NCBI GenBank assembly: GCA_963777485.1 | Contig: CAVZQP010000001.1 | Span: 992,001 to 1,056,000, forward strand | Direction: 5' to 3' | Length of the DNA: 64,000 bases | Source: Bog-473 sp963777485 | GTDB lineage: Bacteria > Actinomycetota > Acidimicrobiia > Acidimicrobiales > RAAP-2 | Shown here: piece after piece, positions 1-9,100 of the stretch | Layout of the letters: each line of letters begins with the position of its first letter | Position numbering within the stretch: the stretch's first letter is position 1 | The notes under the pieces: model-generated | Databases searched by the model: none | Told to the model about the DNA's origin: nothing | What the model saw: the letters and a program-made list of their open reading frames with translations, nothing else | Translations under genes and position numbers: made by a program

Positions 1-442
1 CCTGTTCGTCGGACTGTTGTCGCGCCGCCGCCGCCAGCTCGCGAACCTGCTTCGCCGACCAATGGGTGGCCTGTTCGGCGAGCTTTGCGTCGGTCTCGGG
101 CTTCGCCACCTCGACGAGCGGCTTGACCTGGTCGAAGGACAGCTTTCCTTGTGAAAGGGCGTCGGAGATCTTGGGGAGCTCCTGCAACTTGGTCGCCGCC
201 GTCACCCATTCGCGGGCGGTGACGGCTGCCACACCGCACTGTTGCACCAGCCAGGCGACCATCGACGTCGCACCGTCGACACGCCAGGCCTTGCGTCGGT
301 CTAGTTCGACCACGGCGGCCAACAGCTGACTGTGGTGGGCGGAGATGGCCCGATGGTGCTGGATCACGCTCGTCACGAGCCGGTCCGTGCGCCGGGAGAC
401 CGAGTCGGGCCGAGGCCCCTCGCGCATCGTCGAAGGTGTCAT
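1..442 (-). CDS. DUF222 / HNH-endonuclease-type protein (13E12 repeat family), 5' part only
   Basis: Only the first ~147 residues lie in the window; the gene continues past position 1. Read on the minus strand from ATG at 442 (a second in-frame ATG is at 427) the frame stays open and has the helical DUF222 pattern: a stretch with HHRAISAHHSQLLAAVVELD, then GATSMVAWLVQQCGVA, then LSFDQVKPLVEVAKP. In this family DUF222 is normally followed by a C-terminal HNH nuclease domain, which cannot be checked here. Such proteins are abundant and multicopy in actinobacteria and their biological role is unsettled. The stop of the upstream carotenoid oxygenase gene is 67 nt away on the same strand. The family call is from pattern recognition; the nuclease activity is inference. 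Confidence 0.75.
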   Translation of the reverse strand, partial: MTPSTMREGPRPDSVSRRTDRLVTSVIQHHRAISAHHSQLLAAVVELDRRKAWRVDGATSMVAWLVQQCGVAAVTAREWVTAATKLQELPKISDALSQGKLSFDQVKPLVEVAKPETDAKLAEQATHWSAKQVRELAAAARQQSDEQ

Positions 443-509
443 GCCCGGAGAATGGTCGCAACCGCTGCGCGCGGCGCGTCGAAGTACGGGCATGCGCCCG
501 AACCCCGGA

Positions 510-1991
510 TCAGCGGTAGCCGTCCGCCGGCACCCACTCCCCGTGGCTGCGCAGCGGGAGGCGAACCGGTAGGTGGATGACGGCCTCAGGGCCGCGACGG
601 CCCATGGACGAGGCGTCGAGGACGTAGATGTCGCTCGTGCCCCGGTTCACGTCGTCGACGACGCTCAACAGCCACCCCTCGTCGTCACTGTGCCCGTCGA
701 CCGCCCGCACGAAGAGGGGCTCGCTCGGCCGGCGCCCGGGACCGGGGTGCCATGCCACCGCCTCGTCGCGGGCGACATCGAATTTCAGGAGGCCGATCGG
801 CGCTGCGCCACGCTCGACGACGGCGCGCGGATCAACCGCGCCATAGCGAGGCGCCGCATCCCTTCCTGCCACGTTGTCCGCCCAGTGCTCCTCGACGGAG
901 TAGCCATAGCGAAACGGCGCCCCCTCGAGCAACGCGTCCATGCGCGGGTACTCCACGTATCGGTCGTCAACCTGTGCGCGCTCGACGCGATCGGCGGTGA
1001 CCCGCCAACGTTCGAGCACGCCCAGGCTGCCTCCGATCGATGTCAGTCCGACCCCTTGTGGTCCCACGACCGATTCCGCCGGGTCGTACGGCCGCGCTGC
1101 ATCGAGCGCGTCGTAGCGGCACACGAACACGACGATGTCGCCCGAGCTCTCCTCCTCCCACGCGCCGAGCACGTGGGTCACCAGGCACGGATCCAAGCGG
1201 AACCAGCGGACGTCCGCCCCGTCACCGACTCGGGGCACCACCCCGAGCCAGCCCTCCCCACCGGGCACCCAGCCGAACGGAACAGCGTGCCCACCGGCAT
1301 CAGCCAGCCGCGTGGTCGGCGACTCTATGAACACCACGTGACCCGACGTGACGGCGACGTCGTGCTGCCACGTGGCGCGCTCCAACTCGACTGCCTGTGT
1401 GCTCCGCAGGGAGCCGCGGGCATCCCATTCCCCGATACGGAGCCAGATGCCTTCGGGCTGACCTTCCGCCGGCTCGAGAGGCGATGAAGCGTCGATCCGC
1501 CCTCGGTCGTCGACCGCGAAAAGGACGCGGGAACCGTCGGACGCCACCCGGTGGACGTGCGACGCGATCGGCACCGACAGCCCTCCCGCGAAATCCTGCG
1601 GCTCGAGCAGGCGGGAGTACTGCGAGGGGATGCCCGTCTCGGAGAGGGTCAGGACCGAGCCGGCGTGCCAGAACACCGAGGCGTCTGCGTCGGACTCGCT
1701 CCACCGGTACGTGACAGCCTTCCCGTCGCGGAGCTCGACGGCGTGGAGGGCGCCGATGGGCAGCCCGGCGTCGGCGAATGGATGCTGTTTCGACGCGGCA
1801 TCGGTCGCGAAAGGCGAGCCCGCTGCCCCGGCCTGCGGCGTTGTCGCGTCCTCATGCTCCCCGGCATCCGGCAAGTCGGTCGAACGCAGCGCCCACGGCG
1901 ACCGTGGCCCGATCCGGAACAGCGTGCCTTGGAGGTCAGGCGGGAGCGCCCCCTCCATGGGGAGTGACGCCGATTCGATGCCGATTACCAC
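510..1991 (-). CDS. Carotenoid cleavage oxygenase family protein
   Basis: A 493-residue protein of the carotenoid/stilbene oxygenase (RPE65-like) family: non-haem Fe(II) enzymes with a seven-bladed propeller that split a C=C bond of carotenoids or related polyenes. The N-terminus has the family signature LPPDLQGTLFRIGP (about residues 16-29). The four expected iron-binding histidines can be placed near 145-147 (SHVHRV), 210 (WQHDVAVTSG), 273 (VTHVLGAWEE) and 483 (LRSHGEW). Length is normal for the family. The start chosen is GTG at 1991, preceded by GAGG. It is divergent from tyrS and not in an obvious operon. Substrate cannot be told from sequence; a retinal-forming, apocarotenoid or lignostilbene role are all possible. 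Confidence 0.85.
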   Translation of the reverse strand: MVIGIESASLPMEGALPPDLQGTLFRIGPRSPWALRSTDLPDAGEHEDATTPQAGAAGSPFATDAASKQHPFADAGLPIGALHAVELRDGKAVTYRWSESDADASVFWHAGSVLTLSETGIPSQYSRLLEPQDFAGGLSVPIASHVHRVASDGSRVLFAVDDRGRIDASSPLEPAEGQPEGIWLRIGEWDARGSLRSTQAVELERATWQHDVAVTSGHVVFIESPTTRLADAGGHAVPFGWVPGGEGWLGVVPRVGDGADVRWFRLDPCLVTHVLGAWEEESSGDIVVFVCRYDALDAARPYDPAESVVGPQGVGLTSIGGSLGVLERWRVTADRVERAQVDDRYVEYPRMDALLEGAPFRYGYSVEEHWADNVAGRDAAPRYGAVDPRAVVERGAAPIGLLKFDVARDEAVAWHPGPGRRPSEPLFVRAVDGHSDDEGWLLSVVDDVNRGTSDIYVLDASSMGRRGPEAVIHLPVRLPLRSHGEWVPADGYR

Positions 1992-2137
1992 AGCGCCTCG
2001 ATCACCACGATGATGTCGGGAGCATTCCCCGAGTTCACCTTCGCCAACCTCTCGCCACGGCGCCAGCCTGCGACAACCGACAGTTGAGGCCGTCCATGCA
2101 GCCGGTCAACCTACTGGCGTATGGCAAAGTCGGAGGC

Positions 2138-3406
2138 ATGCCCACGCTCTCGGAGGACCTCGCCTTCCGCGGCCTGATCCACCAGATGACCGATCCGGAG
2201 TTGCCCAAGCGGCTCGACCAACCGGGTCTCACGGTCTATGCGGGCTTCGACCCCAGTGCGGACAGCCTGCACGTGGGCAGCCTGCTGCAGCTCTGCACGC
2301 TGCGCCGATTCCAGGAGGCGGGGCACCGGCCCATCTCTCTCGCGGGCGGTGGCACCGGCATGATCGGAGACCCCGGGGGAAAGGAGGACGAGCGCCAACT
2401 CCTCACCCTCGAGACGATCGAGGGCTACTTGGAGGGCATCCGTCCGCAACTCGGCCAGTTCCTGGACATGAACCGGGCGCTCCTGCTGAACAACGCCGAC
2501 TGGCTCGGGTCGATCTCGACCCTCGAGTTCCTGCGTGACGTCGGCAAGCACTTCACCGTCAACCAGATGGTCGGCAAGGAGTCGGTGCGCACCCGATTCG
2601 AGCGCCCGGATCAGGGCATCTCGTACACCGAGTTCAGCTACATGCTGCTGCAGGCGTATGACTTCCTCCGTTTGCACGTCGACCACGGCTGCAACCTGCA
2701 GTTCGGCGGGAGCGACCAGTGGGGCAACATCACCATGGGCATCGAGCTCATTCGCAAGGTGTGTGGCGACGAGGTGTGGGGCTTCACCACGCCGCTCATC
2801 GTCAAGCCCGACGGCACGAAGTACGGCAAGACCGAAACGGGCACAGTATGGCTCGACGCGCGGCGGACGAGCCCGTTCGCCATGTACCAGTTCTTCGTCA
2901 ACACCGCCGACGAACAGGTGGGGGATTTGCTGCGGTACCTCACCTTCCTCGACCACGAGGAGATCGAGCACCTCGACGAGGCGACCACCACCCGCCCCCA
3001 AGAGCGCGCCGCCCAGAAGGCGCTGGCCCGCGCCGTCGTCGATCTCGTGCACGGCCCCGACGAGGTCGCCAAATGCGAAGAGGCATCGGCGGCGCTGTTC
3101 AACGAGGAGATAGCCGGGCTGAGCGAGGAGATGCTGCTCGCGGTGACCGCGGACGCGCCCACGACGCAAGTGCCCCGCGCCGATCTGCTCAACGGCGGGC
3201 TCACACTGGTCGACGCCCTCGAACGGACCGGCCTGGTCACGTCCAGGGCCGACGGGCGGCGGACCATCGACCAGGGCGGCGCCTACGTCAACAACGTGCG
3301 CCAGACCGACGCCACGCGCACCCTCGGCCCGGACGACCTGTTGCACGACCGCTACGTGGTCTTGCGCAAGGGACGACGCGACGTCCACATCCTTCAGACC
3401 GCATGA
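2138..3406 (+). CDS. tyrS: Tyrosyl-tRNA synthetase
   Basis: A 422-residue class I aminoacyl-tRNA synthetase that charges tRNA-Tyr in the cytoplasm. It shows YAGFDPS (34-40), the HIGH-type motif as HVGS (45-48), the tyrosine-pocket segment around QAYDF and GGSDQWGNI (about 173-197), the KMSKS-type loop as KYGKT (228-232), and a C-terminal S4 RNA-binding domain near TSRADGRRTIDQGGAYVN. The start at 2138 matches the usual N-terminus (TLSEDLAFRGLIHQ). An in-frame ATG at 2096 would add an atypical 14 residues. GGAGG lies only 1 nt before the ATG, so a leaderless start with CAAAGT (2125-2130) as -10 is possible. Confidence 0.96.
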   Translation: MPTLSEDLAFRGLIHQMTDPELPKRLDQPGLTVYAGFDPSADSLHVGSLLQLCTLRRFQEAGHRPISLAGGGTGMIGDPGGKEDERQLLTLETIEGYLEGIRPQLGQFLDMNRALLLNNADWLGSISTLEFLRDVGKHFTVNQMVGKESVRTRFERPDQGISYTEFSYMLLQAYDFLRLHVDHGCNLQFGGSDQWGNITMGIELIRKVCGDEVWGFTTPLIVKPDGTKYGKTETGTVWLDARRTSPFAMYQFFVNTADEQVGDLLRYLTFLDHEEIEHLDEATTTRPQERAAQKALARAVVDLVHGPDEVAKCEEASAALFNEEIAGLSEEMLLAVTADAPTTQVPRADLLNGGLTLVDALERTGLVTSRADGRRTIDQGGAYVNNVRQTDATRTLGPDDLLHDRYVVLRKGRRDVHILQTA

Positions 3407-3413
3407 GCGTTGC

Positions 3414-3926
3414 GTGAACGGGCGGCTCGTGCTCGCCTCCCTTGCCCTCACAACTGCCACGGCTGTGACGTTCACTTCGTGCGCAGGTGAGGATCAGATG
3501 GGCTCGCCCGCGCACCGCATGTCGGTGTGGGTCAAGGGCACGAACTTCGGTGAAGACATCGGCACGCTGGTCGCCGACAACGCCCGTATCCCCAAAGTCG
3601 TCCCCAACGGCTCCGGCGCGGTGCACGCCGCCTGCGGCACGCTCGTCACCGACGCCGAGATGGCGAACACGGAGCTGCCCTCGCCCGATCCCGAGGTGAC
3701 CGACCTCTTGACGAAGGCCTACGGCCTGGAGGGCACGGTGGGCAACGAGTGTTACGACGCTGGCTCCACGAACAAGAAACTGCTGGCCCAATCCGCGCGC
3801 GATGCGATCAAGGCCGAGGCGCTCTACGACGAGGCGCTCCAGCGCATACGGGCCATCGACGGCAAGGTGCCCGCGACGACGACGACGGTGGGCAACTCGG
3901 GCAATTCGGGAGGCATCTTCGGGTGA
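3414..3926 (+). CDS. Small predicted lipoprotein, unknown function
   Basis: 170 residues from GTG at 3414, 7 nt after tyrS. The N-terminus is a short signal peptide (MNGRLVLASLALTTATAV) ending in TFTSC, a weak lipobox: Cys23 is right but position -3 is Phe instead of Leu/Val. The mature part is hydrophilic, with paired cysteines (HAACG and NECYD), and ends in a low-complexity tail TTTTVGNSGNSGGIFG. I do not recognise a family. The stop overlaps the start of the next gene (GTGA), so the two are probably translated together. It is probably anchored to the outer face of the membrane; the function is unknown. Confidence 0.7.
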   Translation: MNGRLVLASLALTTATAVTFTSCAGEDQMGSPAHRMSVWVKGTNFGEDIGTLVADNARIPKVVPNGSGAVHAACGTLVTDAEMANTELPSPDPEVTDLLTKAYGLEGTVGNECYDAGSTNKKLLAQSARDAIKAEALYDEALQRIRAIDGKVPATTTTVGNSGNSGGIFG

Positions 3927-4462
3927 CAGAAGACGACAGCAAGGACACCGGCGCCCCTCACGACGAGCTCGACCGCCACCGTCGCCGGGTCCTGTGGGCC
4001 ATGCCGACCGGCCTCTACCTGATCGGCAGCCGGGCCGGGGACCAAGTCAACATCATGACGGCCAACCTGGTGGTGCAGGTCTGCACGGAGCCGAAGCTCG
4101 TGGCAGTGGCGATCGAGCACGAGGCACTCACGATGCGTCTCGTCCGCGACGGCGGGGCGTTCAGCGTCTCGCTCCTCCCGCGCACCGACCGAGCGGTTGT
4201 CCGCCACTTCGCCAAGCCCGTCGTCGACGTCGAACGCTCCGCCGACGGGACCGTCCTCACCATGTCGGGCCACGCCGTCACCGAAGTCGGACCGCACAAG
4301 CTTCCGGTGCTCGCATCCGCGGTGGGCTATCTCTACTGCCCGCTCACCAGAACCGAAGAGCTGGGCAGCCACGTGCTGTGCATCGGTGAGGTGGTCGAGG
4401 TCGGCGGTGAGCCCTCGGAGGTCCTCCGGATGGAGGACACCCGCATGCACTACGGGGGCTGA
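3923..4462 (+). CDS. Flavin-reductase-like FMN-binding protein
   Basis: 179 residues from GTG at 3923, overlapping the lipoprotein stop by 4 bases. The sequence follows the flavin reductase split-barrel fold: AMPTGLYLIGSRAGDQVNIMTANLVVQVC (in two parts: PTGLYLIGS and NIMTANLVVQVC), then FSVSLLP, then a C-terminal strand set with GSHVLCIGEVVEV. In this family the domain binds FMN or FAD and reduces it with NAD(P)H, or serves as the reductase for a two-component monooxygenase. No oxygenase partner is next to it. It ends 15 nt before a convergent small gene. Confidence 0.8.
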   Translation: MTEDDSKDTGAPHDELDRHRRRVLWAMPTGLYLIGSRAGDQVNIMTANLVVQVCTEPKLVAVAIEHEALTMRLVRDGGAFSVSLLPRTDRAVVRHFAKPVVDVERSADGTVLTMSGHAVTEVGPHKLPVLASAVGYLYCPLTRTEELGSHVLCIGEVVEVGGEPSEVLRMEDTRMHYGG

Positions 4463-4477
4463 GACCCGCCGGCGTCG

Positions 4478-4774
4478 TCAGCCCTGGCCGCCGCGCTCCG
4501 TCCCGCCGTCGGCATCCTTCGGCCGCAAGTCGATGCGCAGCGTCAAGATCCCGTCGACGAGTTCCGTCTCGGCGTCGCCGATCATGGCGAAGTCGGCGAA
4601 GTCCTGCTGGGCCTGTTGCCGGAACCGCTGGCGCTCAGGCCCCTCGATCGGCGGCATGCCCCGGGTGCGGACGGCCTCGGCTCGTTGGCGGAACCGGGCC
4701 ACCATCTCCTGCGGGTCGAAGCCAGGCACGGCGGTCAGCGTAGATGCTGTGCCGGCGGTCGGCGCCCACACCAC
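4478..4774 (-). CDS. Conserved-looking small protein, unknown function
   Basis: 98 residues from GTG at 4774 (a second GTG follows at once). The sequence is balanced and not low-complexity: an N-terminal strand (WAPTAGTASTLTAVPGFD), a charged helix (QEMVARFRQRAEAVRTRG), a second helix (RQRFRQQAQQDFADFAM) and a C-terminal strand pair (DAETELVDGILTLRIDL). This looks like a real folded protein, and I have an impression of similar proteins in related actinobacteria, but no family name can be given. It converges with the flavin-reductase gene and is divergent from the 69-residue gene. Confidence 0.6.
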   Translation of the reverse strand: MVWAPTAGTASTLTAVPGFDPQEMVARFRQRAEAVRTRGMPPIEGPERQRFRQQAQQDFADFAMIGDAETELVDGILTLRIDLRPKDADGGTERGGQG

Positions 4775-4931
4775 CGTGTCGAAGGTCTGACGAATTTACA
4801 GGTTGACCTGGTGCCGGGCCGTCCCGGCGATGCAAGCCACTACAATGGACAGGCGGTCGAGATGACACGTGCGGTCCGGCCGCAAGGGGGCGGAACGCCA
4901 AGGTGCGGACCGGGTGTGACAAGGAGTTCTC

Positions 4932-5141
4932 GTGAAAAAGGGACGCCATCGGCGCTTCGAGGAAGCGCGCAGCCTGAAACGGTCTTCGACAGAGTCGACC
5001 GGGCGGTGCCCTGAGTGCGGCGCCGAGCCCGATGACGTGCACGCTTCTTGGTGCTTGGCGGAGGAGGACAAGTACGACCGCATCCTGGGCTCCATGCCCA
5101 CGACGTCGCACGCAGCCGACGACGACCCGCTGAACGACTGA
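4932..5141 (+). CDS. Small Cys-containing protein, unknown function
   Basis: 69 residues from GTG at 4932. A clear ribosome binding site AAGGAG (4921-4926) sits 5 nt before the start, which is better evidence than the protein itself. The N-terminus is strongly basic (KKGRHRRFEEARSLKR), then CPECGAEPDDVH...SWC gives a possible zinc site (CxxC plus His and Cys), then an acidic tail. A -10-like TACAAT lies at 4851-4856. It could be a small nucleic-acid-binding or zinc-ribbon-like protein; this is inference. Confidence 0.6.
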   Translation: MKKGRHRRFEEARSLKRSSTESTGRCPECGAEPDDVHASWCLAEEDKYDRILGSMPTTSHAADDDPLND

Positions 5142-5211
5142 GTCACTGAGTCCGCACCGGGCCGGCGGCTTCCGGCGTCCGCCAGGCAACCGGCGACGAC
5201 AACCCGACGCG

Positions 5212-6003
5212 TCAGGCGCCGGCGCCCTCCGCGTCCGAAGCAGGCGCTGCCCCGTTCCGCTTTGTGCGCCCGCGCACGGCCGGGTGGGGGAGCGGCACGC
5301 CCTTGGTACGCAACCGGTCCTTCTCGCGGACCAACGCCACGAACCGGTCGTAGATCTTTGCGCCGACCATCTCCGTGAGCTCCGCCTGCATCTCGCGGTA
5401 GACCGGCTTCTTCCCGACGAAGGCGTCGGGGGACTCGGTGCACCACCAATGGAACTCCCGGCCCCCCTTGCCCCAGTGGCGGCGGTCCCACTGGCGGATC
5501 ACAGAGATCACGTGGCCTTCGTCGTCATCGACATGATCCTCCCGGCGCAGCGGGAGCTGCCAGCACACTTCGGGCTTGAGCTCCATGAAATTCACGCCCC
5601 GCCGGGCCGCCGCGATGTGGAAGGCACAGCCGGCGCCGGCCGGGAACCCGGGCCGGTTCAGGAAGATGCAGGCGTCGTCGAGCAGACGGGTGACGGTCTC
5701 GCCGTGCTTATTGGTGTGGATGACGTTCTTCTTGACACCGTGGTTCTGCCATTCCTCCGGCGTCAGGGTCGCTGCTGCCTTCTCGACGCGCCGGGCGTCC
5801 TTCTTGTCGACGAGGTGCGCCCCGTAACTGCAGCAGCCCTGCACCAGTTCGGGCGCAGGTCCGGTGAGAACCCCCTGGCAACCGTTGCCGAAGATGCAGG
5901 TCCAGTTGCTCGTCAAGAAGGTGGCGTCGAAGACCCACGTCCTCTCCTCGTCCTCGTCCTCGAAACTGAGCCACTCGTGCGTGTCGGTCGGGGTGCGGGC
6001 CAC
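5212..6003 (-). CDS. Cysteine-rich protein, possibly YkgJ/DUF3109-like
   Basis: 263 residues from GTG at 6003. A -10 hexamer TATCGT (minus strand, 6016-6011) ends 7 nt before the start, so the mRNA is probably leaderless. Cysteines fall in blocks: CIFGNGCQG (about 36-42), GCCSYGAHL (57-58), DDACIFLN, GAGCAFH and PEVCWQ, a spacing reminiscent of the YkgJ-type CxxxC/CC metal-chelating proteins. The C-terminal third is charged, with HWWCTESPDAF and a basic tail. The family match is tentative. A metal- or Fe-S-binding role is inference. Confidence 0.65.
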   Translation of the reverse strand: MARTPTDTHEWLSFEDEDEERTWVFDATFLTSNWTCIFGNGCQGVLTGPAPELVQGCCSYGAHLVDKKDARRVEKAAATLTPEEWQNHGVKKNVIHTNKHGETVTRLLDDACIFLNRPGFPAGAGCAFHIAAARRGVNFMELKPEVCWQLPLRREDHVDDDEGHVISVIRQWDRRHWGKGGREFHWWCTESPDAFVGKKPVYREMQAELTEMVGAKIYDRFVALVREKDRLRTKGVPLPHPAVRGRTKRNGAAPASDAEGAGA

Positions 6004-6010
6004 GACGTGG

Positions 6011-6016
6011 ACGATA
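6011..6016 (-). promoter_or_regulatory. -10 element of the cysteine-rich gene (leaderless)
   Basis: Minus-strand TATCGT fits the actinobacterial -10 pattern TANNNT and ends 7 nt before the GTG start at 6003. Transcription would begin at or next to the start codon. Confidence 0.5.
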
Positions 6017-6104
6017 CTGCGCGCGCTCCGTTGCCCCGCACCATGCGGCGACAGAATCGGTGTGGCTCGCCTCGCCCCGACGCGCTACGTCGGCGCGGCG
6101 GGCC

Positions 6105-6154
6105 GGACCCGGACCCGGACCCGGACGCGCCGGACCCTGGACGCGCCGGACCCT
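6105..6154. repeat. Short tandem repeats (GGACCC x3, then a 16-bp unit x2)
   Basis: GGACCC occurs three times in a row (6105-6122). It is followed directly by two perfect copies of the 16-bp unit GGACGCGCCGGACCCT (6123-6138 and 6139-6154). They lie between the stop of the beta-helix gene and the promoter of the cysteine-rich gene, in non-coding DNA. Slippage expansion is the simple explanation. Confidence 0.85.
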
Positions 6155-6169
6155 GCCTCCACCAGGCGC

Positions 6170-9100
6170 TCAGCCCGGGGCGGTCGCCGACCCGAGATGC
6201 TGGATGCCGACGACCGGGCCGTTGAGGCGGATGCCGCCCATCGACCCGAGGAACGGAGCGTCGCCGTAGGTGAAGACGCCGCCGTCGGCGCCGACCTCCC
6301 AATACCCCTTGCCCGAGTGCGTGACCGCGACTCCCACGACCGGCGCATTGAGGCTCTGCCCCGGCTTGAGCGAGCCCGGCACGGAGCCGAAGAAGTTCTG
6401 GGTTCCGAAGGCGAAGGCCCCACCGTCGGTCGCGACGAGGACATAGCCCTGTCCACTGGCGGCCGCGGCGATCCCCACAATGGGCATGTTGATGTGAACG
6501 CCGCCAAGGCCGCCGACATAGTGCGCCGAGCCTTCGGCGTAGACGTCGCCGAGTTGGTCGGTCAGCCAGGCACCCTGGCCGTCGGTGGTCGAGGCCATGC
6601 CCACGATGTGAGCGCCCGTCGGGAGCTGGATCGCCGGCAACGCGGGAGCGGCGCCGTAGTTGTAGATCTTCCCGTTCTGGGCGGCGAGCCAGTAGCCGTT
6701 CTCGCTCGGCGGCGCCGCAATGGCGGCGATGGGCGAGGGGATCTTCTGGCCCCCGAGCGAGCCAAAGAAGTTGGCACCACCAAGTGCGAAGACCCCACCA
6801 TCAGACCCCACCATCAGATAGGCGGCCGGACCGGGTGCGTTGGCCAGGCCCACGATGGGCGCGTTGAGGTGGTTGTTGGCGAGCGACCCGCTGAACAGCA
6901 GGCCGTAGTCGAAGATGCCACCCTCGTCGGCTACCAGGCGATAACCGTTGAAATTCTGGCCGACCTCGACCGACCCGATCGTGCAGCTCGAGGCGGCACC
7001 TGCGCCACGGGCCAAGCCCCGCTGGTCCGTTCCCACCCCGGTGCCGACGCAGGTGGCATCGGGGATCGCCCCGACCTCCGGCGCGCCGTCGGCCGGCAAC
7101 AGCGTCTGGGTCGGGCCTCCGTTGTTGGCCAATGGGCCGAGCTGGGGGTCCTTGCCAGTCAGGTCAGTGGCGACCGGGCTCGCGCACGCGGAAGTGTCCG
7201 TCAGGTTGTAACCGAGCGAGGTGACCGAGCCCGGTCCGGTGAAGGAACAGTTTGGCGTTGTTCCCCCGCTGTCGCTGCCATTGGCGAGGATGGTCTGAGC
7301 GAAGGTGAGCGTCGAATCGTCGATGGTCTGCACGTTCCCGGCGCCAGTTCCCGTCTCGGTGGCCGTGTTCCCCGAGACCGTGTCGAACCGGAACGCAGTC
7401 GACACGGTCGGCGACTCTGCACACGCCGTACCGAAGTAACCGCCGCCGTTCAGGGCAGTGTTCCCCGTGATGGTGTCGTTGGTCAGCGCGACGGCGTTGC
7501 AGCTGTTCGAGAGGATGCCGCCGCCGTCGCCGAGGATCGCGCTGATGCCGACCAAACCTCGGACCACGTTGTTGGCAATGGTCGACGCGGTGATGCTGGT
7601 CGAGCCCGCCTGAGCCGTGTCGAACGCCAGCCCGCCGCCGGCCTCGGTCGCGTCGTTCCCGCTGATCGTCTCGTTCGTGAAGGTGTCGGTGGGGCCGCCC
7701 TCCCCAGAGCTCGTGAAGACACCGCCGCCCTCATAGGCGATGTTGTCGCTTATCGACCCGCCCGTAAAAGTGTTCGTCCCGGCGTAGATCCAGAACCCGC
7801 CGCCGTCGCCGTTCGGTGCACCCACCGAACCGGACCACGAGGCCTCGTTCCCGTTCACCGTCAGGCCGTTGAAAGCGTTGGTGCCCCCGCCGACGGCAAA
7901 CGCGCCGCCGTCGCTGCTCGTGGCGACGTTGTTGGAGGCTGTTCCCCCCGTGAACGTGTTGGTGCCGCCAAGGATGTTGGCGCCAGCCGCCTGGCTCGCG
8001 ATGGACCCCGTGTTGCTGACGGAGTTGCCGTCAGAGAAGGTGGGACCACCGATTGTCTCGCCGGTGAATTGATTGGTCCCAGCGTCGATCTCCATGCCGC
8101 CTCCATCGTTGCCGGTACTGGCCGTGTTGGCTGCGATTGTGTCGTTGGAGAACGAGTTCGTTCCTCCATCTATGTAGATGCCGCCACCACACTGATGGGA
8201 CGTGTTTCCTTGCGTGGAACTGCTTCCTCCGTACGTCACCCCAGAGCTGGTGGCGGAGCCGCCCTCGACCGCCAGGCCTCCGCCGCACCCGGAGGCGGAG
8301 TTGCCTTGGTCGGCGGGCGACGTCGATCCGGTGCCGCCGATCGTCCCGCCGGACAACGTCAGGGTGCCGCTGTCCATCATGAAGCCGGCCCCGTCACCGC
8401 CGGCGTTGTTGTCACTGATGATGTCGTTGGTGAGGGTTGTCGTAGCAGTCGATGGCGCCAAGAACTGAGCGATTGCGCCGCCGTTCCCGCCAGACGAGTT
8501 CCCGATGAATGTCGAGCCAGTCACGGTCAGGTTCCCGCCGTTCAAGATCGCGCCGCCTCCGTTGCCGGTCGAGTTGTCGGTGAATGTCGACGATGTGATT
8601 GTGGCCGTTCCGTCGTTCCAGATGGCGCCGCCGCTGCCACCGTTCGCGATGTTGTGGGTGAGCGTCGAGTTCTGCAGCGTGAGTGTTCCGCCGTTGTTCC
8701 AGATGCCGCCGCCGCTCTCGTCGCCGTCGCTGACGGTGCTGTTGTCTCCGTCTTCGATCGTCACCCCGGTGATCGCGGCGTTAGTCCCGGAGCTGATTTC
8801 GAAGACGCCGAACGTCACGGTGCAACTGACCCCGGTGCATTGGGCCTGGATGACCGAGGTCGACGCGCCCACGCCCGCGACCGTCACCGAGCTCGAACTG
8901 TTCGAGGCCGTGACGACGAGCAGGCTGAGCACTTGGTAGACCGAGCCTGCGTTGAACTCCACCCCGGTCGGGTTGGGAAGGCTCACCACGACGGAGCCAC
9001 TGAGGGTGGCGGCTTCCGTGAGAGCCGCCCGCAGCGTGCAGTCCGGACCCGTCGTTGGAGTGGACGTTGTGCAGTTGCTCGGCGTGGGCGATCCGTCGTT

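Noticed and set aside
6105..6154. A CRISPR-like array
   Set aside because: The units are directly tandem with no spacers and occur only 2-3 times.
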